DNA of 32,119 nt from Burkholderiales bacterium (GTDB taxonomy: Bacteria > Pseudomonadota > Gammaproteobacteria > Burkholderiales > Burkholderiaceae_C). How positions within the stretch are numbered: the stretch's first letter is position 1; each line of letters opens with the position of its first letter. The translations under genes were made by a program, and so were the position numbers. The stretch covers positions 1 to 32,119 of the forward strand of contig JAABRA010000165.1 in the NCBI GenBank assembly GCA_011391155.1, given 5' to 3'. The notes below the pieces were generated by a model. The model was not told the origin of the DNA. It searched no databases and worked only from the letters and a program-made list of their open reading frames with translations. Below are positions 15,035 through 22,410 of this stretch, one piece after another.

Positions 15035-15742
15035 ATGACCTGCCGACCGCACTTCACCGCGCTGATTGCCACACACCATTTGCCGCCGTTGCGCAGGCGC
15101 CGGCTGTTGCAGGCCACCGTAGCCTGGGCCGCCTTTCCCGCGTGGCTGCCCGCTGGCGCCGCGCCCTACCCGGCCACCATCGCCGCCATGCAGGCCGCGC
15201 GCGAGACCGAAACCAGCGTCTATCTGCATTACAACGCGTTCAGCCAGCGCGCCACGCAGGAAGGCTACAAGGGCATTGCCTACCTTTTCACGGCGTTTTC
15301 AGCGTCGGAGCAGGTCCACGCCGCCAACTTCGGCAAGATCCTCACGCAGTTGAAGGTCGAGCTGGTACCCCTGCCCAAGCCCGCCATTCGCGCGGGCGGT
15401 ACGCGCGACAACCTGTTGCGTGCGGCCGAGGGCGAGATGCACTCGATCGACGCGTTTTACCCCCAACTGCTGGAGCAGCTCAAGCCCGAAGGCCACGAAG
15501 ACGCCATGAACGCCGTGAAGTACGCCTGGTCATCGGAGCAGCAGCACCGGGACAAGATCAAGCAGATCCTGCGCTGGGCGCCCACATTTTTCGAGAAGGT
15601 GGCGCGCACCATCGATGCAAAGACCGGGCGCTACTTCATCTGCCAGGTCTGCGGCTCCACGGTGAACGTCATACCCGCAAGCACCTGCCCGATCTGCAAG
15701 TTCCCGTCGACCCACTACCGCGGCATCGAGCCTCCGGCGTGA
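15035..15742 (+). CDS. Exported rubrerythrin-family protein
   Basis: A 235-aa protein. The N-terminus (residues 1-43) has a twin-arginine-like signal, LRRRRLLQATVAWAAF, ending around AGAA. The di-iron four-helix domain spans about residues 45-190, with ligand candidates at ETET (57-60), SEQVH (91-95), EGEMH (132-136) and SEQQH (167-171). A rubredoxin-like C-terminus has the iron-binding CxxC pairs C203/C206 and C218/C221. Rubrerythrins reduce peroxide using rubredoxin-delivered electrons; export would place it in the periplasm already folded with metal. A strong AGGAGG site precedes the ATG at 15035. The FNR-type box just upstream suggests induction at low oxygen. Confidence 0.88.
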   Translation: MTCRPHFTALIATHHLPPLRRRRLLQATVAWAAFPAWLPAGAAPYPATIAAMQAARETETSVYLHYNAFSQRATQEGYKGIAYLFTAFSASEQVHAANFGKILTQLKVELVPLPKPAIRAGGTRDNLLRAAEGEMHSIDAFYPQLLEQLKPEGHEDAMNAVKYAWSSEQQHRDKIKQILRWAPTFFEKVARTIDAKTGRYFICQVCGSTVNVIPASTCPICKFPSTHYRGIEPPA

Positions 15743-15752
15743 GCCGGACTAC

Positions 15753-15817
15753 TCCTGAATCCATAGCTATATATGACCTTGGGACGCTGGGAAGAGGCCA
15801 AAATGTCTTGAAATTTT
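15753..15817 (+). repeat. Short dispersed repeat, copy E
   Basis: TCCTGAATCCATAGCTATA, then TATGACCTTGGGACGCTGGG, then AGAGGCCAAAATGTCTTGAA. It fills almost all of the 77-bp gap between the convergent rubrerythrin and histidine phosphatase genes. Confidence 0.7.
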
Positions 15818-15819
15818 CC

Positions 15820-16392
15820 TCAAACCGGTGCCGTCAGCCGTGCCAGCACGCGCGGCGCGCCGCTGGCATCGACCTGCAGGATCAGGCCCTCGCCCGAGGC
15901 GGTGTTCGTGCTGGCCAGATCGGACAGCACGAACATGTGCGTGACCCAGACTTCAAACACCCCGCGCCGCGCCGAGGCCTCGACCAGCGCCCGGCGCAAG
16001 GTCTTCAGGTTCGCGGCGCCGGTGGTCTCGGATACCCCACGCGGCGAGGCCAGCGCATCCCAGGCTTGCGCCCGGCCGAACGCCAGCGTGGCGGTGTCCA
16101 TGCAGCGGCACCAGGGGCTGGAGCGCACCCGCGCGGGCTGCAGTGACCGGGACGCGAACCACTCGCCCATGCGCCGAGCCTGTGCCCGGCCCTCGTCATT
16201 GAGGTTGCGCTGCGTGCCGCAGTCGCCCAGCCGGAACCCGGGCGGATCGAACGTGCCCGGCGCCAACGCATGCCGGAACGCCGCCACCACCCCGCCGGCA
16301 CGCAAGGCCGCCTCGGCATCCGGTCCGGCGGCCCAGGCCTGCAGCGCCGGCCAGGCCAGCGCCGATGCCATCAGATCACGTCGTTTCAGCAC
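15820..16392 (-). CDS. Exported histidine phosphatase superfamily protein
   Basis: A 190-aa protein of the histidine phosphatase (phosphoglycerate mutase-like) superfamily. The catalytic histidine is H41 in AFRHALAPG, where the usual RHG is RHA. The second histidine is in WVTHMFVLSDLAS near the C-terminus. The DPPGFRLGDCGTQRNLNDEG stretch, with the ARRMGEWF helix after it, is typical of a small periplasmic branch. Residues 1-22 carry a twin-arginine-like signal (KRRDLMASALAW). I chose the GTG at 16392 because it has AGGGGG 6 bases upstream and begins exactly at the signal peptide. The substrate is unknown. Confidence 0.8.
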   Translation of the reverse strand: MLKRRDLMASALAWPALQAWAAGPDAEAALRAGGVVAAFRHALAPGTFDPPGFRLGDCGTQRNLNDEGRAQARRMGEWFASRSLQPARVRSSPWCRCMDTATLAFGRAQAWDALASPRGVSETTGAANLKTLRRALVEASARRGVFEVWVTHMFVLSDLASTNTASGEGLILQVDASGAPRVLARLTAPV

Positions 16393-16459
16393 AGAAATCC
16401 CCCTTGAAAAACAGCCAAGACGCGCTGGATCGTGCCCGTCCGTGGGAAACACCGCCATC

Positions 16460-16795
16460 ATGGCGGGTATGGCCCGGCGCAAGCACTATCACGTCTACGT
16501 TGTCGAATTGTCGCGCGACGTGCTGCGCAAGGCCCGCTTCCTGCGGTCAAACCCGGACTACGTCATGGGGAAACCTTGCGTTTACGTCGGCATGACCGGC
16601 TTGGACCCCGACCTGCGCTTTGACAAGCACAAGGCCGGCATTCAGTCGAACCGCTACGTTCAGGAATTCGGCCTGCGGCTGTTGCCGGAGCTGTATGCGC
16701 TGTACAACCCGCTGACGTATGACGAGGCCCGCAGCCTGGAGGTTGAACTGGGGATTGACCTGCGCGAAAGCGGCTACGGGGTGTGGCAGGCCTGA
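16460..16795 (+). CDS. Small GIY-YIG-like protein
   Basis: A 111-aa protein. HVYVVELS near residue 11 and CVYVGMTG about 30 residues later resemble the two strands of a GIY-YIG nuclease fold. LRFDKHKAGIQSNRYVQEFG supplies the expected basic helix, and the YDEARSLEVELGIDLRESGY segment has the acidic helix where GIY-YIG enzymes carry the catalytic Glu. It is small and stands alone, so it may be a DNA-repair nuclease or a degenerate, non-catalytic member. It diverges from the histidine phosphatase. The ATG at 16460 or 16469 could be used. Confidence 0.6.
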   Translation: MAGMARRKHYHVYVVELSRDVLRKARFLRSNPDYVMGKPCVYVGMTGLDPDLRFDKHKAGIQSNRYVQEFGLRLLPELYALYNPLTYDEARSLEVELGIDLRESGYGVWQA

Positions 16796-16872
16796 GGGGA
16801 TGAATCTCAGGCGCGGACCCTGCCGGGTTGCGGGATAGCGTTCGCCTGGTGGTTCATTCCTTGAGCCAAGTC

Positions 16873-17739
16873 ATGGAAATTCGGCCCTCCCCAAAAGACA
16901 ATGACCCGGTCATGTTCGATTCCCTGCACGGCGCTGTCGTCGAGGCGCCCACCACCCCCATCAAGTTCATCCCTGCGGCGACGTTGAAGACGCAACTCGC
17001 CAGGCCTCATTGCTCACGCTGCCATCTTCGCGCGTGGTGCGTGCCCGGCGATCCGACAAATCCCCGGGTTGACTGCATGGACAGCCTCATGTTCAGCCGG
17101 CGCAAGGTCAGGGCTGGCGAGCGCCTTTACCGGGAAGGCGAGGCGTTTGGATACCTCTTCGAAATTCGCAGCGGCACCCTGAAGTCCAGTCTGAGCACGG
17201 CGCACGGGCAGGAGCGGGTCAGCGCGTTTCACATGGCAGGAGAATTGATCGGCCTGGACGGCATTGCCGATGGCCATCATGCGAGCAGCGCCACCGCGCT
17301 CGAAGACACCGAGGTCTGCGCTGCCTCATATGCAATGGTGACTGATCTGGCCGAGCGCAACGCCAGCTTGCAGCGCACACTGCTGCAGGAACTCAGCCGC
17401 GAGAGCGTGCGCGAGCTTCATTTGCTGGTGCGATTCGGCAGTCTGTCGTCCGAAAGACGTCTGGCCGCCTTCCTGCTGAATCTGTCGCAGCGGCTTTCTG
17501 CGCGGGGCTATTCGCCGAGCGAATTCCGCATGCGGATGTCGCGGTCCGATATCGCCAGCTATCTGGGCCTGACGGTCGAGACGGTTTGCCGCAATTTCTC
17601 GGCGTTTCAGAAGCTGGGCGTCCTCGAAGTCGATCAACGCCATGTCCGGATTGCCGATCTGGACGGCCTGACACGAATCAGCAACACGGATACGCACAAG
17701 ACGCCCCGGGCAGGCCGACGCAGACAGCCCACCCCCTGA
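16873..17739 (+). CDS. fnr: FNR-type oxygen-sensing transcriptional regulator (Crp/Fnr family)
   Basis: A 288-aa Crp/Fnr regulator. Cysteines C47, C50, C56 and C149 have exactly the spacing of the [4Fe-4S] ligands of E. coli FNR (C20, C23, C29, C122), so it should sense oxygen through a cluster. The cyclic-nucleotide-like beta barrel follows (RLYREGEAFGYLFEIRSGTL, AFHMAGELIGLDGIADGHH). The C-terminal HTH reads MSRSDIASYLGLTVETVCRN. In the recognition helix the E-x-x-S-R of FNR is E-T-V-C-R, with Cys at the usual Ser. Active at low oxygen, it would bind TTGAT-N4-ATCAA sites such as the one at 14963. I used the ATG at 16873; 16912 is an alternative. It converges with the helicase gene. Confidence 0.88.
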   Translation: MEIRPSPKDNDPVMFDSLHGAVVEAPTTPIKFIPAATLKTQLARPHCSRCHLRAWCVPGDPTNPRVDCMDSLMFSRRKVRAGERLYREGEAFGYLFEIRSGTLKSSLSTAHGQERVSAFHMAGELIGLDGIADGHHASSATALEDTEVCAASYAMVTDLAERNASLQRTLLQELSRESVRELHLLVRFGSLSSERRLAAFLLNLSQRLSARGYSPSEFRMRMSRSDIASYLGLTVETVCRNFSAFQKLGVLEVDQRHVRIADLDGLTRISNTDTHKTPRAGRRRQPTP

Positions 17740-17748
17740 GCAGCACCT

Positions 17749-20235
17749 TCACGGCCACGCGGGCTGGCGGTCAGCGTCATCGCGCAACGGGCTGTCGGCC
17801 GACACCGCCCACCACGCCGGCAGCAGCCCCCGCACGTCCGCCCGGGCAAAGCGGTCGTCCATCAACAGCAGCACGCCTTCGTCGACAGGCGTACGGATCA
17901 CACGCCCCGCCGCCTGCACCACTTTCTGCAGACCCGGGTAAAGGTAGGTGTAGGCGTCACCCCGCCCGGCAAAGGCGGCGTCCATGCGGGCCTTGATCTG
18001 TTCGTTGACCGGGTTGAGTTGCGGCAGGCCGAGCGTGGCGATGAAGGCACCGATGAGTCGGTCGCCGGGCAGGTCGATGCCCTCGGCGAACGCGCCACCG
18101 AGCACCGCGAAACCAATGCCCTGCCCGCCCGGCGTGAAGCGGGCGAGGAAGGCCTCGCGCGCGGCCTCGGACATCTGGCGCTGCTGCGCCCAGCACGGTA
18201 CGCCGGGCTGCTGCTCCTGCAACAACGTGGCCACCTGGTCCAGATAGTCATAGCTGCTGAAAAAGGCCAGGTAGTGACCCGGTTTTGCGGCGTATTGCCG
18301 CGCGATCAGGTCGACGATGGGTGCCAGCGAGCGTTCGCGGTCGCGCCAGCGCGTGGAGATGTCGCGCGCCACACGCACCGAGAGCTGGCGCGCGCTGAAC
18401 GGTGAAGGCACATCAACCCAGGCGGTGCTCTCAGGCAGGCCCAGCAGGTCGGCGTGGTAATGCCGCGGGCTCAGCGTCGCGGAAAACAGCACCGTGCAGC
18501 GCGCGGCGGACCAACGTGCCTGCAGGTGCGGAGCGGGCACGATGTTGCGGATGCACAGGGTGGACGCGGCCGGCCGCGCGGGCAACGGCGCACGGCCTGC
18601 GCGCAGCGTGATGTCGAACAGCGAATGCGCGCCGAAGCTCTCGGTGATGCGCGCGAAGTGCAGCGCGTCGAACGTGAAGCGCTGCAAGTCAGCGCCGGCC
18701 TGCGCCAGCTCCGCAACGAGCGCGGGTTGCTCGGCCATGAGGTCGGTCAGCGTGGCCAGCGTCTGGTGCAGGGCCTCGGTGAACCCGGCCGGAATGGCGT
18801 CTTGCGCGACGTAGGGCGTGGCCTGTTCGCGTTGAAACGCGTTCCACGGGCGATTCAGGCGGTCGAGCGCGCGCTTGAGCGGCGGTGAGACCGCCGTCGC
18901 GGCGCGGCGCAGGGCCTTGAGCGCGCCTTGCTCCAGCGCGGCGCTGTACATGCCGCGCGCGCGCTCCACCAGGTTGTGCGCCTCGTCCACCAGCACGGCC
19001 ACGCGCCAGCCCTCGTCCTGCGTCATGGCGAACAGCAGGGCACTGGTGTCGAACCAGTAGTTGTAGTCGCCCACCACCACGTCGGCCCAGCGGGCGAGTT
19101 CCTGGCTCAGGTAGTAGGGGCAGACGTCGTGACGCAGGGCGATGTCACGCAACGCGGCTTTGCCCCAGACCGGGGCCGCCGCGTCCACGGCGGCCTGCCG
19201 CGCGGCTGGCAGGCGGTCGTAGAAGCCGCGCGCCAGTGGACACGATTCGCCGTGGCAGGCTTTGTCGGGGTGCTCGCAGGCCTTGTCGCGGGCGACGAGT
19301 TCCAGCACGCGCAGCCGTGCTTGTGGCAAGCCCCCGCGCAGTCGCGGAGCCGGCGCGGCCCGGCCAATCTGCTGCAGCGCATCCAGCGCGAGCTGGCGGC
19401 CGGGGGTCTTCGCGGCGAGATAAAAAATCTTGTCCAGGCCGCTTTCCGGGCGCGTCGCATCGGGCGGCGCGGCCTTGAGCAGCGGGAACAGCGTGCCCAC
19501 GGTCTTGCCGATGCCGGTGGGCGCCTGCGCCATCAGGCAGCGCCCGGCACGGGCAGCGCGGTACACGGCCTCGGCCAGTTCGCGCTGGCCGGCTCGAAAC
19601 GCCGGCATCGGGAACGGCAGGGTTCTCAGTGCCGCGTCACGGCCCGCGCGATGGGCCGCCTCCTGCGCGGACCAGGCGGTAAAACGCTGGCACTGCGCTT
19701 CAAAAAAGGCCTGCAATGCGGGCGCACCATGGGTTTCGGTGAACGCGGTCTCCTGCCGGGTGTCGATGTTGAAGTACACCAGCGCCAGTTCCACCTGCGA
19801 CAGCGCGAGCTGCCGGCAGATCAGCGCGCCATAGATGCGCGCCTGCGCCCAGTGCAGTTGCCGGTGGTTGTCGGGGATGTGGGCCAGGTCGCCGCGGTAG
19901 GTCTTGATTTCTTCCAGCCGCCGGGCCGCCGGGTCCCAGCCGTCAGCGCGACCGCGTACGCGCAGGCCGCCGAAATCGCCCGCCAGCGGCACCTCGGTCT
20001 GGTAGCTCGCCGGCCGGCGTGCGGTCACGACACCATGGCCTTCGATGCCTTGCGCCCCGGTGGGCGACGGCGTGAAGCGCAGGTCCAGATCGCCGCGCTT
20101 CGCGGTGAATTCGCACAGCCCGCGCACGGCAATGGTCCTTGGAGGGGCGCCGGGCGGGATGCCCTGGCCCGCAAGCCCTGGATACCCGATCGGGCCGGGG
20201 ATAACAGCCCCATCTGGCGCGCCGAATGCCGACAT
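17749..20235 (-). CDS. XPD/DinG-type ATP-dependent DNA helicase with an N-terminal PD-(D/E)XK module
   Basis: An 828-aa superfamily 2 helicase. Residues ~35-200 hold a PD-(D/E)XK nuclease-like module: D98 in RGRADGWD, then E109-I-K111 in RLEEIKTYRGD. Walker A is APTGIGKT (238-245). Four cysteines placed like the XPD/DinG iron-sulfur cluster follow (C320, C327, C332, C372). DEAH is at 417-420, and motif VI is QAAGRVIRTP near the C-terminus. This family unwinds DNA 5' to 3' in repair. The first ~32 residues (PGPIGYPGLAGQGIPP) look like read-through of a short intergenic repeat, so the true start may be nearer RTIAVRGLCEF (about 20140). It starts 3 bp after the stop of the nuclease-like gene, so the two are coupled. 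Confidence 0.88.
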   Translation of the reverse strand: MSAFGAPDGAVIPGPIGYPGLAGQGIPPGAPPRTIAVRGLCEFTAKRGDLDLRFTPSPTGAQGIEGHGVVTARRPASYQTEVPLAGDFGGLRVRGRADGWDPAARRLEEIKTYRGDLAHIPDNHRQLHWAQARIYGALICRQLALSQVELALVYFNIDTRQETAFTETHGAPALQAFFEAQCQRFTAWSAQEAAHRAGRDAALRTLPFPMPAFRAGQRELAEAVYRAARAGRCLMAQAPTGIGKTVGTLFPLLKAAPPDATRPESGLDKIFYLAAKTPGRQLALDALQQIGRAAPAPRLRGGLPQARLRVLELVARDKACEHPDKACHGESCPLARGFYDRLPAARQAAVDAAAPVWGKAALRDIALRHDVCPYYLSQELARWADVVVGDYNYWFDTSALLFAMTQDEGWRVAVLVDEAHNLVERARGMYSAALEQGALKALRRAATAVSPPLKRALDRLNRPWNAFQREQATPYVAQDAIPAGFTEALHQTLATLTDLMAEQPALVAELAQAGADLQRFTFDALHFARITESFGAHSLFDITLRAGRAPLPARPAASTLCIRNIVPAPHLQARWSAARCTVLFSATLSPRHYHADLLGLPESTAWVDVPSPFSARQLSVRVARDISTRWRDRERSLAPIVDLIARQYAAKPGHYLAFFSSYDYLDQVATLLQEQQPGVPCWAQQRQMSEAAREAFLARFTPGGQGIGFAVLGGAFAEGIDLPGDRLIGAFIATLGLPQLNPVNEQIKARMDAAFAGRGDAYTYLYPGLQKVVQAAGRVIRTPVDEGVLLLMDDRFARADVRGLLPAWWAVSADSPLRDDADRQPAWP

Positions 20236-20238
20236 CCC

Positions 20239-20985
20239 CTACGCACCCTCGTTGGCAGGGTCGCCGGCAGGCCCCAGATCGACCAGCGGCGCCTGGTCGC
20301 CGCCTTCGACGGCATGCGGCGTGCGCTTGGCCAGTTCCAGCCAGACCGGAAACGGCAGGCGCTCCACCGGCCGGCGCGGCGCGGGGCGGACCACCGTCAG
20401 TTGCGTACCTTGCACCATCATCACGCCGCATTCGGCAGGGATTTCATCGGGCTCGCCGATCGGGCGACCCTTGGCATCGTTGCCCAGCACGTACCAGCAG
20501 GCGCCGCCGAGGTCGAGGTAGGCGGCGCGTTTGGCGGGCTTTTTCAGGTCGCCCAGCAGGTCGGCGCGGCGCACCTTGATCTCGTGCACCACGGGCTCGA
20601 CATACGCCTCCACCGTGGTGTTGCGGATCGAAAACACGTCGGGCATGGCGATGCACCACTGGGGCGGGTCTTCGGACGTCGGCCCCGGCACCTGCGCGCG
20701 CAGGGAGAGACCCGTCCACACCACGCGCCCGGCACGGGCCATCTCGCGCGCCACCTGCCGCACCAGCGCCTCGTGGTCGGAACGCGCGGCGCGGTTGCCC
20801 TGCAGCGTGGCGGCCAGCACCTGGATGCCGGCGTCCGTCACGCGCAGAGTCTCGTGCCCGGATCCTGCGCGCACGCGCTCCACCAGCCCGGCCGCCAGCA
20901 ATTCAATCTCCACCAGGTCCTGGCAGGGCCAGCCGGCCGAGCGGTAGATCTCGCGCAGTCGGCGGGCGTGGGGCTTGCCGATCAT
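20239..20985 (-). CDS. PD-(D/E)XK nuclease-like protein (MmcB-like core) paired with the helicase
   Basis: A 248-aa protein. The central part has a PD-(D/E)XK signature: MPDVFSI with P115-D116, then HEIKVRRADLLGDLKK with E135 and K137, then AAYLDLGGACWYVL. The PDV..EIK.sRADxxxD pattern resembles the DNA-repair protein MmcB. The N-terminal ~60 residues look like a winged helix (LREIYRSAGWPCQDLVEIEL, then LRVTDAGIQVL). The C-terminal part is not recognised. Its stop is 3 bp from the helicase start, so they probably act together on DNA ends or damaged DNA; that is inference. I used the ATG at 20985; a GTG at 21024 would overlap the upstream PhnA-like gene by 22 bp. Confidence 0.68.
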   Translation of the reverse strand: MIGKPHARRLREIYRSAGWPCQDLVEIELLAAGLVERVRAGSGHETLRVTDAGIQVLAATLQGNRAARSDHEALVRQVAREMARAGRVVWTGLSLRAQVPGPTSEDPPQWCIAMPDVFSIRNTTVEAYVEPVVHEIKVRRADLLGDLKKPAKRAAYLDLGGACWYVLGNDAKGRPIGEPDEIPAECGVMMVQGTQLTVVRPAPRRPVERLPFPVWLELAKRTPHAVEGGDQAPLVDLGPAGDPANEGA

Positions 20986-21002
20986 GGCGGGCGCCGGCGC
21001 GG

Positions 21003-21362
21003 TCACGCCTTTTTCAGAAAGCACGCCTTCAGCATGAAGGCCCCCTGGTCGGTCTTGCAGTCCACCTCATGGTCGCCGGCCCCCCGCGGCAGACGGATGC
21101 TTTTGACCTTGGTGCCCTTCTTGAGCACGATCGACGAGCCCTTGACCTTCAGGTCCTTGATCAGGATGACGGCGTCGCCGTCGGCCAGGGGGTTGCCGTT
21201 GGCATCGCGGACGATGCCGTCGCCGGCCGCCTCGCCGTCGTCCACGGCAGCGGCCCTGGGCCACTCGTGGGCGCAGTCTGGGCAGACGAAGTTGTCGCCG
21301 TCGGGATAGGTGTTTTCAAGGCCGCAGACAGGGCAGGCCGGCAGGTTCGTGGGGTCGGACAT
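21003..21362 (-). CDS. PhnA/YjdM-family zinc-ribbon protein
   Basis: A 119-aa protein. The N-terminal zinc ribbon has CPVCGLENTYPDGDNFVCPDC, two CxxC pairs; the C-terminal SH3-like part has ILIKDLKVKGSSIVLKKGTK and KTDQGAFMLKACFLKKA. This matches YjdM, historically called PhnA. Despite the old phosphonate name its function is unclear. No phn genes are present. The stop is 17 bp from the start chosen for the nuclease-like gene, so it may be the first gene of that operon. Confidence 0.88.
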   Translation of the reverse strand: MSDPTNLPACPVCGLENTYPDGDNFVCPDCAHEWPRAAAVDDGEAAGDGIVRDANGNPLADGDAVILIKDLKVKGSSIVLKKGTKVKSIRLPRGAGDHEVDCKTDQGAFMLKACFLKKA

Positions 21363-21392
21363 GGTAGTTTTCGGGTTCAGGGCATCAGCGGA

Positions 21393-22202
21393 TCAGCGGA
21401 CCGCCATCCTGCGCAGCGTTGGCAGGCCCACGCCGGCGGCGTCAAAGCCGCCGTCGACGGCCAGCACCTGGCCGTTGACGTAGCTGGCCGCCGGGCTGCA
21501 CAGGAAGCCGACCGTTGCGGCGATCTCTTCGGTCGTGCCGTAGCGCTCCAGCGGGATCACGTCGTGGTAATCGGCGCGGATGGCCACGGTATGGACCAGC
21601 TTGGCCATTTCGGTCTCGACCGGACCGGGTGCGATGGCGTTGACACGGATGCCCTGGGTGCCCAGTTCCACCGCTTGCTGTTTGGTCAGGTGGATCAGCG
21701 CACCCTTGCTGGTGCCGTAGGCCACGCGCAGGGTGCTGCCGCGCAGGCCGGAGATGGAGGCGATGTTGACCACGCTGCCCCCGCCGGACCGGATCATGAC
21801 GGGCGCGCAGGCCTGGGTGCACAGAAAAGGGCCGTCCAGGTTGGTACCCAGCACATGCCGCCATTCCTCGAAAGTGGTCTCCAGGATCGGCTTGAACACC
21901 GCGACACCTGCGTTGTTGACCAGTGCGTCGATGCGCCCGAAGGCCGTCACCACGGCGTCCACCGCCGACCGCACCTGTTGCGGTGACGAGACATCGCACG
22001 GCAGGGCCAGCACCCGCTGGGGATCGTTGAGCCGTGCCGCCGTGGCCGCCAGCGTGGTGGCGTCGATGTCCCACAATGCCACGCGATGGCCATGCGCGAG
22101 AAACCATTCGGCAATGGCCAGGCCAATGCCGCGCGCGCCGCCGGTGATGACGGCCACGGGCAAACCGGGGTTTGCGCAGGCGCTGGGTGGGGGATTCGAC
22201 AT
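21393..22202 (-). CDS. Short-chain dehydrogenase/reductase (SDR)
   Basis: A 269-aa classical SDR. The cofactor motif TGGARGIG is near residue 20, and ALWDID ends the second strand with an acidic residue that favours NAD(H). NNAGVA and the catalytic set N, S (NIASISG) and YGTSK (Tyr-x3-Lys) are present, with the C-terminal YVNGQVLAVDGGF. It oxidises or reduces an alcohol/carbonyl; the substrate is not readable. A Rieske dioxygenase lies 1.3 kb away on the same strand, so a cis-diol dehydrogenase role is possible but another gene separates them. The ATG at 22202 has GGAG 10 bases upstream; 22214 is an alternative. It diverges from the 350-aa unknown gene. Confidence 0.87.
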   Translation of the reverse strand: MSNPPPSACANPGLPVAVITGGARGIGLAIAEWFLAHGHRVALWDIDATTLAATAARLNDPQRVLALPCDVSSPQQVRSAVDAVVTAFGRIDALVNNAGVAVFKPILETTFEEWRHVLGTNLDGPFLCTQACAPVMIRSGGGSVVNIASISGLRGSTLRVAYGTSKGALIHLTKQQAVELGTQGIRVNAIAPGPVETEMAKLVHTVAIRADYHDVIPLERYGTTEEIAATVGFLCSPAASYVNGQVLAVDGGFDAAGVGLPTLRRMAVR

Positions 22203-22410
22203 CAGGGTCTCCATGGAAAGTGGGCGAACTGCCGGGACGGATTGTCCGCCAGGCCCGGTACAGGCGCAGCGCAAGCCCGTTTTCCACGCGTGCCCGGGTA
22301 CCGCGCCCGGCACACGCCGTCTGGCCTGCGGCGCCGCAAACTCGGAATTTTCTGATGGACGATGGCCCGAATGTATCGTAGTGTTACGAAACGCAAGCCA
22401 CCGATTCCGC

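Noticed and set aside
18928-21309. Plus-strand open frame of 793 codons opposite the helicase operon
   Set aside because: It overlaps three genes with clear domains on the minus strand and shows no domain itself, so it is a shadow frame.
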